Positions 56,248 to 64,000 of a stretch of 64,000 nucleotides of DNA are shown piece after piece (the first letter of the stretch is position 1; each line of letters starts with the position of its first letter). The notes beneath the pieces were generated by a model. That model searched no databases and was not told the origin of the DNA. It worked only from the letters and a program-made list of their open reading frames with translations. The stretch is taken from assembly GCF_001676785.2 (NCBI RefSeq), contig NZ_CP015910.2, forward strand, positions 2,108,001 through 2,172,000, written 5' to 3'. This stretch comes from Brachyspira hyodysenteriae ATCC 27164 (GTDB lineage: Bacteria > Spirochaetota > Brachyspiria > Brachyspirales > Brachyspiraceae). The translations under genes were made by a program, and so were the position numbers.

Positions 56248-58200
56248 TTAATCATTTTTTAAATTAAAATATGCTATAGCTTTTAATAAATCATTAGCCT
56301 CGCCTAATAAAGACTCTGAAGCTGAAGCAGCTTCAGATACTAAAGCAGCATTTTTCTGAACAGAAGCATCCATATTACTGATAGCTGCATTAACTTGATC
56401 AATACCTTTTTCCTGTTCCTGAGCTGCAATATTAATTCTATCCATTATAGATGAATCTCTATCCATTTTTTCTAATATTTCATTGAATATAGTTTGAGAT
56501 TCCTGTACACTGCTTGCAGCTAATTTTATCTTATCATTACTATCTGTAATTAATGAAGTAATACTCTTTACTGATTCCTGAGTATTCTGTGCTAAATTTC
56601 TTACCTCACTAGCTACTACAGCAAAACCTCGTCCCTGATCTCCAGCACGAGCTGCCTCTACTGAAGCATTAAGTGCAAGTATATTAGTTTGAAAAGCTAT
56701 TCCTTCTATAAGTTTGGTAATATCCATTATTTTAGCGCTAGCTTCATATACATCATTCATTTTGTTTACGCTATCTTCAATTATTACTCCAGCCTTATTC
56801 AAAGATTCTTTGGCATCTGATACCATAGAAGTACTTTGAGAAACACTTTCTGCAGATTCCTTTATGGCACTAGCCATCTCATTCATAGATGCTGCTGTTT
56901 CTTCCAAACTAGAAGCTTGAGTTTCTGTTCTCTGGGATAAGTCATTATTTCCTACTAAAACTTGATTTGCTGCTGTAGAAACTTGCTCTGCTGAATGCTT
57001 TACCGTATTTATTATATTATTAAAGTTATACATAGCTTTAGTCCAGCCTCTTGCTATATCTCCCCATTCATCATATCTTTTTTCAAATCCCTTAGGTATC
57101 TCAACAGTTAAATCTCCTTGAGACATAGAAGTAATATCATTAGCTAAAACCTTTATTAAATTTGATACTTTTGTTTTAATTATTATAGGAACTATTATAG
57201 AAATTATAATAATTATCATTAAAGATATTGAAATCATAACATTTCTTATAATATTACTTTCTCTTAATACTTCATCATCAGGAGCTGTTACTTTTAATCC
57301 CCAATATTTATTTTTTGTTATTTCCATAGGAGTAAATGAATATGTATAATATTTTTTCAATGTACCGCTGAAATTTTGGAATAATACATTCTTTCCATTT
57401 ATAATATTTTCAAATACATTGTGAACCCTATAATAAGGATATATATCATGAAGTTCTTTAAATATATATTCTTTTTTATCACTATCATAAACAATAAATC
57501 CAGAATTATCAAAAAGTGTTGTTGTTGTACCTTTAAATAATTTTATATTTTCTAATATATCGTAAATAGATTCTATAAGAACATCTATAGAAATTACACC
57601 TATAGTTCTATTTCCTGATTTTATCGGTACAGACCAAGTATAAATCATAGCATTATTATGCAAAGGAGAACTATATACATCTGTAATATATAATTCTCCG
57701 CTTTTTAAAGTTTCTGTATAATGCTTTTCCTGAAATATTTTATTATCAAAATAATTACCTTTAATAGTATCATTATCTCTTGATAAATAATAATTGAATC
57801 GTCCGCCTGAAACACCATATTTCTCAGAGTTTATATAATCATTATCATTTCCAATTATATTAGGTTCGAATGCTATTAATAATCCATTTACTCTATTAGG
57901 TAAATTATTCAAAAAATTGTATGATGTTTTTTCATAAAAATTTCTATCTAAAATATTATCATTATAAAATCCAGATAAAGTATTAGCTAAACCCATTATA
58001 TGTTCAGCATCTTTATACATAAAAGACTTTAACATCACTACTTCATATTTAGCTTTATTGTCAAGTACACTATATATAAGTTTTATAGTTGATTTTCTTA
58101 CATAGATAATATTGACAATATTTGATATTATAAGCATTATTATTAAAGGCAATAATATAACTAAACTAATTTTTATATTTAAATTTAATTTTTTTAACAT
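56248..58200 (-). CDS. Methyl-accepting chemotaxis protein, array member 3
   Basis: A 650-residue receptor. The longest frame starts at 58254 and would add 18 hydrophobic residues before the normal [19 protein letters not shown] use ATG 58200, preceded by AGGATTATTT, which also gives exactly the length of member 2. Same sensor family, HAMP ([15 protein letters not shown]), methylation helices and intact tip. It is the first gene of the minus-strand array. The gap to member 2 (266 bases) is AT-rich and may hold a promoter. Confidence 0.95.
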   Translation of the reverse strand: MLKKLNLNIKISLVILLPLIIMLIISNIVNIIYVRKSTIKLIYSVLDNKAKYEVVMLKSFMYKDAEHIMGLANTLSGFYNDNILDRNFYEKTSYNFLNNLPNRVNGLLIAFEPNIIGNDNDYINSEKYGVSGGRFNYYLSRDNDTIKGNYFDNKIFQEKHYTETLKSGELYITDVYSSPLHNNAMIYTWSVPIKSGNRTIGVISIDVLIESIYDILENIKLFKGTTTTLFDNSGFIVYDSDKKEYIFKELHDIYPYYRVHNVFENIINGKNVLFQNFSGTLKKYYTYSFTPMEITKNKYWGLKVTAPDDEVLRESNIIRNVMISISLMIIIIISIIVPIIIKTKVSNLIKVLANDITSMSQGDLTVEIPKGFEKRYDEWGDIARGWTKAMYNFNNIINTVKHSAEQVSTAANQVLVGNNDLSQRTETQASSLEETAASMNEMASAIKESAESVSQSTSMVSDAKESLNKAGVIIEDSVNKMNDVYEASAKIMDITKLIEGIAFQTNILALNASVEAARAGDQGRGFAVVASEVRNLAQNTQESVKSITSLITDSNDKIKLAASSVQESQTIFNEILEKMDRDSSIMDRINIAAQEQEKGIDQVNAAISNMDASVQKNAALVSEAASASESLLGEANDLLKAIAYFNLKND

Positions 58201-58329
58201 AATAAATAATCCTAAAACAATTATCAAAATATAGTATAGTATAAATAATACCATTTTTCAATATTAAATTAATTATGCTATAATATTTATTAATAATAAA
58301 ATATATTCAATATTTATAAATAATAATTA

Positions 58330-59715
58330 TTATAAAGAACTGCTTTTAAGTAATCTTTTGAATGAAATAGTGAATAATGTTACAGTTGTACAAACAGCCA
58401 AAAAATCAGCTATAGGCTCTGCTAAAAGTACTGACATTACTTTATTTTCCATAAATATAGGCAATATAAATATAAGCGGTATCAATAATATTACTTTTCT
58501 TAATATAGCTAAGAATGCGGATATTTTAGCATTTCCCAAAGCGACAAATGTTTGCTGGCATGCAGTTTGCGCCCCAAATATTAGTGAAGCTGCCATATAT
58601 ATTTTTAAAGCCCAAATAGCATAATTAATTAATTCCTCATCGCTTGTAAATATTCTAACGAAAAGATAAGGAAAAAATTCTGATATAAACCACATTAAAA
58701 AAGAAAATGAAAGACAGCTTATTAAAAGTATTTTAAAAGCTGACTTAACCCTATTTAAATTATTTGCTCCGTAATTATAACTTATAATAGGCTGAGCTCC
58801 TTGAGTAAGTCCCATTATCGGAAGAAAAGAAAATTGCATAATACTGCTTAATATTGTCATAGCACCAACAGCTAAATCACCGCCATATTTTAAAAGCGAA
58901 GTATTGAAAGATACAAATAAAATACTTTCTGTAAACTGCATTATAAACGGAGAAAACCCTAAAGCTAAGCATGGCAGTATTATATTAGGAGATATTTTGA
59001 AATTTTTTAATTTCAATTTTAATATCGTTCTCTTAGATGTCATAAAAGAAAGTATCCATATACATGATATAGCCTGAGATATAATAGTGGCAAGTGCTGC
59101 TCCTCTAACATCCATATCAAATACAAATATAAATATAGGATCTAATATTATATTGGTAACTGCCCCTATTAAAACTGTAAACATACTTGTTTTTGCTTTT
59201 CCCTGAGCAGTGATAAAAGCATTGAGTCCTAAAGCTAATTGAACAAATATAGTACCCATAGAATATATTCTTAAATATCTTAATGCATATATGATAGTAT
59301 TTTCACTCGCACCAAAAACCATAAGGAGAGGCTTTGAAAATAATAATAATATTATAGTTAAAGTTATTGAAATAATTATCAATGTCATAGCACAGTTACC
59401 GACTATTTCTTCTGCTTTATCATAATCCTGCTTTCCCATCATAATAGAAGCACGTGGAGAACCTCCCATACTGATAAGATATGCAAATGCAGATACAGCC
59501 ATTATAACAGGCATCGTTACTCCTACACCTGTTAAAGCCATTGCCCCTATATCAGGAATATGTCCTATATACATTCTGTCTACAACATTATATAGCACAT
59601 TTATTATTTGAGCTGCTATGGCAGGAAGTGCTAATTGAAAAAGCAATTTTCCTACAGGTTTATTAGCAAGATCATTTGATTTTGAATTATTATTTAGAAC
59701 TGCTTCATTACTCAT
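58330..59715 (-). CDS. MATE family efflux transporter, second copy
   Basis: A 461-residue, 12-helix exporter. The NVVDRMYIGHIPDIGAMALT segment near residues 42-61 and FSPFIMQFTESI near 257 are typical of the NorM/MepA-like branch, so it is closer to MepA-type drug exporters than the gene at 6440. A 30-residue hydrophilic N terminus (SNEAVLNNNSKSN) precedes helix 1. Monocistronic, divergent from the nucleotidase gene. Substrate unknown. Confidence 0.92.
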   Translation of the reverse strand: MSNEAVLNNNSKSNDLANKPVGKLLFQLALPAIAAQIINVLYNVVDRMYIGHIPDIGAMALTGVGVTMPVIMAVSAFAYLISMGGSPRASIMMGKQDYDKAEEIVGNCAMTLIIISITLTIILLLFSKPLLMVFGASENTIIYALRYLRIYSMGTIFVQLALGLNAFITAQGKAKTSMFTVLIGAVTNIILDPIFIFVFDMDVRGAALATIISQAISCIWILSFMTSKRTILKLKLKNFKISPNIILPCLALGFSPFIMQFTESILFVSFNTSLLKYGGDLAVGAMTILSSIMQFSFLPIMGLTQGAQPIISYNYGANNLNRVKSAFKILLISCLSFSFLMWFISEFFPYLFVRIFTSDEELINYAIWALKIYMAASLIFGAQTACQQTFVALGNAKISAFLAILRKVILLIPLIFILPIFMENKVMSVLLAEPIADFLAVCTTVTLFTISFKRLLKSSSL

Positions 59716-59856
59716 AATTATTCCATTATTATTTTTTTATAATATATCATACAACTTATATATCATAAACCTATTTATATTTTAGTCAAACTTTAAATTA
59801 TTGACTTTAAAAGTTAATGTTATATCATTAAATTATTATATGTTAGGATATAAAAA

Positions 59857-61374
59857 ATGAAAAACTTATATATATTAATTATTTCAATTTTAATTTTATC
59901 ATGTTCTAATAAAGCTAACGATCAAAAAGTATTTACAATAGTTCATATGAATGATACGCATTCAAAAGATAAAGAATTTATTACTGTATCAAAAGAAGAT
60001 GGAAGTACAAACAGATACGGCGGTGCTGCCAGAAGAAAAACTTTTATTGACAATGTAAAAAAAGAAAATGAAAATGTCATAGTAATGCATGCAGGAGATA
60101 CTATTACAGGAAGCGTATTTTCTATAGTTTATCAGGGTATGGATGAAACAGAACTTATGAATGATATTGGAGTTAATGTATCAACATTAGGCAATCATGA
60201 ATTTGATTTTGGAATAGAACAATTAAATAATATTATGAGTAATAGAAATTTCCCTACAATAGCCTGCAATGTTAAAGTAAAAGCAACAGGAGAAAATTAT
60301 GTTCCGCCATATATAATAACAAATATTAAAGGCGTACATGTTGCTATAATAGGTGTTTTGCAAAGCGAAAAAATGAATATAATTCAGGGACTTGATTATA
60401 TAGATATAGAAGAAGAAGTATCATCTTTAAAAAAACTTTTAGAAGAAATACCATTAAATACCACAAATGATATAACAATTTTATTAAGTCATGCAGGATT
60501 TGATACTGATAAAAGAATAGCACAGGAAATACCAGATACTTTTAATATTATAATAGGAGGACATACTCATACTCTATTAAAGAACCCTGTTATTATAGGA
60601 AAAACAACAATAGTTCAGGCAGGACAATATGGAGAGTATATAGGCACTATTGATGTAATATTCAAAAATGGTAAATATGCTTATCCTAAATATACACTTA
60701 CTAGATTAGATGAAAATATAAAGGAAGATGAAACTATATTGGCAAAAATAGAAGAAATGCAGCTTGAAGTTGATAAAGAGTTTAATATTGAAATAGCAAA
60801 ACTTCCTTATGAATTAACTGATGAAAATGTTAGAAATAAATCCACTGCTTTAGGAAATTTTGTTTCTGATATAGTAGCTTCATCTCAAAATGGTATTGAT
60901 ATAGCATTAATAAATTCAGGTTCTTTGAGAGGACAGCTTCCAAGCGGAAAAGTAACATTAGGAAATATGTATGAGTTTTTCCCATTCGATAATTTAATAA
61001 TACTTACAACTTTAAACGGAAAAGATTTAAAAAATATATTAGAATTATCAGCCTCAAGAAAAGGAGAAGGTGCATTTTTACAAGTTTCAAAAGACTGCAT
61101 TATTAATTTTGACAGTAATGGAAAACTTTTAGAATCATCTATAAAAGGAAGAACTATAAATGACAATGAAAAATATGTGGTTGCTGTTGCTGACTATATA
61201 TTTAACGGAGGCGAAAAATATATCGATGAAAGCGGAAAGCCTTTATTTCAATATGGTGAAAATGTTATACATACAGGACTCGATATAAGAGATTTAATAA
61301 TAAAAACTTTAAAAGAATATAAAAATGTTCCTGAAAATGCTATTGACAATACAGAACGTATAATATTTAAATGA
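59857..61374 (+). CDS. 5'-nucleotidase/UshA family lipoprotein
   Basis: A 505-residue periplasmic metallophosphoesterase. The signal ends in the lipobox ISILILSC (Cys16), so it is lipid-anchored. The N-terminal domain has the metal-binding motifs HMNDTHS, HAGDTITGS, LGNHEFDFG and GGHTHTL in order, and the C-terminal domain has the substrate stacking region (FFPFDNLI, then YIFNGGEKY). Such enzymes hydrolyse nucleotides or UDP-sugars outside the cytoplasm to salvage nucleosides. The ATG follows TTAGGATATAAAAA. Monocistronic. Confidence 0.93.
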   Translation: MKNLYILIISILILSCSNKANDQKVFTIVHMNDTHSKDKEFITVSKEDGSTNRYGGAARRKTFIDNVKKENENVIVMHAGDTITGSVFSIVYQGMDETELMNDIGVNVSTLGNHEFDFGIEQLNNIMSNRNFPTIACNVKVKATGENYVPPYIITNIKGVHVAIIGVLQSEKMNIIQGLDYIDIEEEVSSLKKLLEEIPLNTTNDITILLSHAGFDTDKRIAQEIPDTFNIIIGGHTHTLLKNPVIIGKTTIVQAGQYGEYIGTIDVIFKNGKYAYPKYTLTRLDENIKEDETILAKIEEMQLEVDKEFNIEIAKLPYELTDENVRNKSTALGNFVSDIVASSQNGIDIALINSGSLRGQLPSGKVTLGNMYEFFPFDNLIILTTLNGKDLKNILELSASRKGEGAFLQVSKDCIINFDSNGKLLESSIKGRTINDNEKYVVAVADYIFNGGEKYIDESGKPLFQYGENVIHTGLDIRDLIIKTLKEYKNVPENAIDNTERIIFK

Positions 61375-61388
61375 TTTTTTATAATAAA

Positions 61389-61415
61389 AGAGGGGCTGTA
61401 ATAAACAGTCCCTCT
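61389..61415. terminator. Terminator of the nucleotidase gene, shared with the rhodanese gene
   Basis: AGAGGGGCTGT pairs with ACAGTCCCTCT (one G-T pair), followed by T7 on the plus strand. Its core is almost identical to the hairpin at 62045. Confidence 0.88.
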
Positions 61416-61436
61416 TTTTTTGGTTTTAATTAATAA

Positions 61437-61868
61437 TTATTTTTTTAAAGCAGCATTTAATTCACTATATCCTGCATCTTTAAGATAGTTTACATTTTTA
61501 AATCCATTATCAAGCAAATACTGAACTGTTTTTCCTGAACGTCCGCCGCTCTTACAATAGAAGAAATATTTTTTAGTTTTATCTAATGATAATATTTTTT
61601 TGCTGTAGCCTTTAGCTCTATAGTCAATATTCATAGCACCTTTTATAGTTCCTGTTTCTTTAATTTCCTGAGGTGTTCTGACATCAACTAATATTATATT
61701 AGGATCAGCTTTCCATGATGATATAAAATCATTAAGAGCTAGGCCGTTTTTATTAACAACTTTTACATTGTCAAGTTCGTATACAGCCTCATTAGTTTTT
61801 GCTGTTTGTGCATTACATACTATTGTTGTTAATAATAATGCGATAATAATAAAAAGATTCCTTTTCAT
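61437..61868 (-). CDS. Exported rhodanese-domain protein
   Basis: A 143-residue single rhodanese domain with a signal peptide (hydrophobic residues 5-17, cleavage probably after CNA). The active-site Cys105 lies in the loop CKSGGRSG, and the VDVRTPQEI strand near 61-69 is typical. It transfers or binds sulfane sulfur; in the periplasm it could serve thiol or sulfide handling. The start follows GGGGTAAACC. Monocistronic. Confidence 0.9.
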   Translation of the reverse strand: MKRNLFIIIALLLTTIVCNAQTAKTNEAVYELDNVKVVNKNGLALNDFISSWKADPNIILVDVRTPQEIKETGTIKGAMNIDYRAKGYSKKILSLDKTKKYFFYCKSGGRSGKTVQYLLDNGFKNVNYLKDAGYSELNAALKK

Positions 61869-62044
61869 AAGGTTTACCCCCGTATAGTATTTATTATATT
61901 AGACGAATACAACATATAAAAGTTCCTTACAATATAATTTTTTATTATTTTTTTAGGAAAAATTTAATTTTTTTTGTATTTTTCATAGTTATTTAATGAT
62001 TTGAGGCAATAAATTTAAATATTTTAATTGGTTTTATAATAAAA

Positions 62045-62073
62045 AAAAGGGGCTGTAATGAACAGTCCCTTTT
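62045..62073 (-). terminator. Terminator of the OLD-family gene
   Basis: AAAAGGGGCTGT pairs with ACAGTCCCTTTT around 5 bases; on the minus strand it follows the stop at 62095 and ends in a long T-run. Confidence 0.88.
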
Positions 62074-62094
62074 TTATTACGGCATCATTTTTTA

Positions 62095-64000
62095 TTAATC
62101 TATTTCTCTAATAACCTTGAAGAAATTATCAATAGTTGACTGAGATATAAGCTTTTTTTCATAATAGTCTATTATATTATTTTTAAACAAAGCAGAATCT
62201 AGGGCATCTTTATTATTTTTATCTATTTTATGAATTTGTTTATCATTATCATCGAATAAATCTTCTATTGTAACAAAATTAGAACTTATATCTTCAAGCT
62301 GAGTTATTCTTAAATTTGTTCCTTCTGCTAACTCTGTAAATTGATCTGCTGAAATATCGCTGTCAATTAATAGTATAGGCTTATCAGAAAGTTTACATAA
62401 TGAATCTATTATATCATTTTTCTTTCTTTCATCATTAGGTCTTCCAACGCCATTAATAGGCATGAATGCTGTGTTTATTTCTCTATTTTCTATATGCTCC
62501 ATTAACAATTTAAAAGCTGTAAGATAATTATAATCTGTAATACCTTCAACATATACTATTTTGGTATCTCTCATAATATCTATATGCTTAACACCAAATG
62601 CATTTATAATTTTTTCTAATGTATCCACTTTACCATAAGTAGCAGAGAAGTCATTTTCTATTTTTACTCCTATTCCGTCTTGTTTTGGCTCTACTATTTT
62701 TAATTCATCTAAATAATGAATATCTGCAAAATAAGGAATCTGAGTAGATGTGATTATAGTAACACCATTATCTTTTGCAAACTCTTTCAAAAATTTTCTT
62801 AATTCTTTTATTAAAGGGACTGATAAATGCTGTTCAGGCTCATCAATTATTATTATATCACCTTTCTTTAATTCATTAGGATTTATTGTATTGAAAAATA
62901 AACTGAAAAACCAATTAAAGCCTTCTGATTCATTTTCTAAATTTGTAATACCATTTTTAGTTTCAAAATATATTTTTATAAAGTATTCGTCCAATGCTAT
63001 TTTAAATTTATATTCATTATTTGATTTATATAGTTCATTGAATTTCTTTGATACAGTATTGTCAAAAAGTTTATTTATTTCATTTTCTGTCTGTTTGGCA
63101 AAAGCAACATCAGATAATATATTAGTATAGTTTTTTATTAAATTATTATACATCTCCATATTATCTGCGGCTTTGAATAATGAACGCAAAAAATGCGATT
63201 GGGTTATAATATTTCTGGTTTTATCATGATAATGTCCATTACTAGCATAACATCCTACAGTAAGTTCGCTGTTTTTTATATTTTCTCTATGAACATATAC
63301 ATTTATATTTACAGACTCGATTTCTGCTAAAATTTCTAATAGGTATTTTACATCATTTTTATTAATCTGATTTTCATCAATATTGAATTCACGATACCCA
63401 GTATTTTTATTTTGTTCATAAGATTCATCATCAAGCAAACTTATTAATAATTTTAATTTATCTATATTTTCATTTTCTTTATATTTAGAAATTATATCCA
63501 TTATTTTTGATACGGTATAATTTAATATATCTTCATAAGCATATTCTGTCTTTGATTTATTATCATATTTATAATTATATTCATAAACAAAGTATATACT
63601 GCTGCCGTATTTTGAACTAACATTATTTGTAGCATTATATATATAATCCAGTATTTTTAATAAATAATTTTTACTTAAAATAATATCTGCATTAATTTTA
63701 TTTTCTTCTAATTCCCATACAAGTTTATCTTTATATTCATCTTTTTCGCTATATCCAGTTTTTTTTATCCTAATAGTTTTACATTTGCCTTTATATACAA
63801 GTCCGCTGTCTGCTTCAATAAATATTTCTAACTCTGGTTTACACCCTATAAAACCATCTATTTTAGGATTATCTTTTCTACCGTTTATGCCACCTTTAAA
63901 TGATTTTTCTATTGCTGATAGTATATTACTTTTACCAGTGCCGTTTGCTCCTATTATGCTTATTAATGCTCCTTGCTCTATATCACCATTAAGATATAAT
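62095..64000 (-). CDS. OLD-family ATP-dependent endonuclease (AAA ATPase + TOPRIM), cut by right edge
   Basis: The minus-strand frame stays open from the stop at 62095 to the right edge, giving 634 visible residues; an internal Met at 63501 is not the start. Only about 24 residues from the edge lies Walker A, GANGTGKS (63928-63951), so little of the N terminus is missing. The ABC-type ATPase continues with Walker B IIIDEPEQHLS (near 62850) and a switch region (IITSTQIPYFAD). A TOPRIM nuclease follows (YVEGITDYNYL near 62555, LIDSDIS near 62360). This ATPase-TOPRIM order is the OLD/GajA architecture of phage-defence and DNA-processing nucleases. No UvrD-like helicase (GajB) follows, so it is not a Gabija pair; genes beyond the right edge could be partners. 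Confidence 0.85.
   Translation of the reverse strand, partial: LYLNGDIEQGALISIIGANGTGKSNILSAIEKSFKGGINGRKDNPKIDGFIGCKPELEIFIEADSGLVYKGKCKTIRIKKTGYSEKDEYKDKLVWELEENKINADIILSKNYLLKILDYIYNATNNVSSKYGSSIYFVYEYNYKYDNKSKTEYAYEDILNYTVSKIMDIISKYKENENIDKLKLLISLLDDESYEQNKNTGYREFNIDENQINKNDVKYLLEILAEIESVNINVYVHRENIKNSELTVGCYASNGHYHDKTRNIITQSHFLRSLFKAADNMEMYNNLIKNYTNILSDVAFAKQTENEINKLFDNTVSKKFNELYKSNNEYKFKIALDEYFIKIYFETKNGITNLENESEGFNWFFSLFFNTINPNELKKGDIIIIDEPEQHLSVPLIKELRKFLKEFAKDNGVTIITSTQIPYFADIHYLDELKIVEPKQDGIGVKIENDFSATYGKVDTLEKIINAFGVKHIDIMRDTKIVYVEGITDYNYLTAFKLLMEHIENREINTAFMPINGVGRPNDERKKNDIIDSLCKLSDKPILLIDSDISADQFTELAEGTNLRITQLEDISSNFVTIEDLFDDNDKQIHKIDKNNKDALDSALFKNNIIDYYEKKLISQSTIDNFFKVIREID

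Noticed and set aside
62095-63501. OLD-family gene starting at ATG 63501
   Set aside because: The frame is open further upstream to the window edge and contains Walker A there; no ribosome site precedes 63501.
1-64000. tRNA, rRNA, tmRNA, CRISPR array, prophage or insertion sequence
   Set aside because: Read through on both strands; no GC-rich tRNA-like folds with conserved T-loop, no regularly spaced repeats with unique spacers, no transposase or phage structural genes seen.

Overview
The window is a chromosomal segment of a very AT-rich spirochaete, most likely Brachyspira. The inference rests on the strongly AT-biased codon use, a periplasmic-type FlaB flagellin, the many chemoreceptors, large TPR and ankyrin proteins, and a full-length Mfd, GyrA, DnaG and RpoD of ordinary bacterial type. 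No tRNA, rRNA, CRISPR array, intact prophage or insertion sequence was recognised. Genus assignment is inference, not a database result.

Layout. 1-1964 is the body of a large minus-strand gene cut by the left edge, with phospholipase-D-like motifs. 2.3-7.8 kb holds a TPR protein, a flavoprotein and a MATE exporter. 8.0-10.7 kb holds a GNAT acetyltransferase and rnfE-rnfA-rnfB without rnfCDG. A chemoreceptor follows, then an ankyrin-repeat gene bracketed by copies of a GC-edged dispersed repeat. 16.2-18.5 kb has flaB with a sigma28-type promoter, a two-gene HTH operon behind a perfect palindrome, and the decayed end of a second flavoprotein gene. 18.5-22.1 kb is dnaG-rpoD. 22.3-26.3 kb carries a NUDIX hydrolase, signal peptidase I and cutC-azlC-azlD. 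26.4-32.2 kb has a secreted DUF3298-like protein, an Rpn-type nuclease, a glutathione peroxidase whose active-site codon is TGA (probable selenocysteine), thiol peroxidase, a pseudouridine synthase and a Maf-like flagellin glycosylation protein. 32.3-41.9 kb carries a CheY-like regulator, gyrA, a small ABC exporter and mfd. 42-45.7 kb is a fructose operon (fruR-fruK-fruA) behind four helically phased 10-bp repeats. 45.7-58.2 kb is a minus-strand block of two oligopeptide-binding lipoproteins and five paralogous Cache chemoreceptors, two of which have lost the CheA/CheW-contacting module in frame. 58.3-64 kb has a second MATE exporter, a 5'-nucleotidase lipoprotein, a rhodanese and an OLD-family ATPase/TOPRIM nuclease cut by the right edge.

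How it fits together. Housekeeping replication/transcription genes are interleaved with motility and chemotaxis functions (flaB, Maf-like protein, CheY-like protein, six receptor-like proteins), peptide and fructose uptake, and thiol-based peroxide defence (GPx, Tpx, rhodanese). Possible defence proteins lie at both edges (PLD-like at left, OLD at right), but no complete known defence system is visible. The most unusual features are the putative Sec glutathione peroxidase with a fitting SECIS-like hairpin, the tipless receptors in the chemoreceptor array, the five-copy GC-edged repeat around the ankyrin gene, and the phased repeats in front of the fructose operon.
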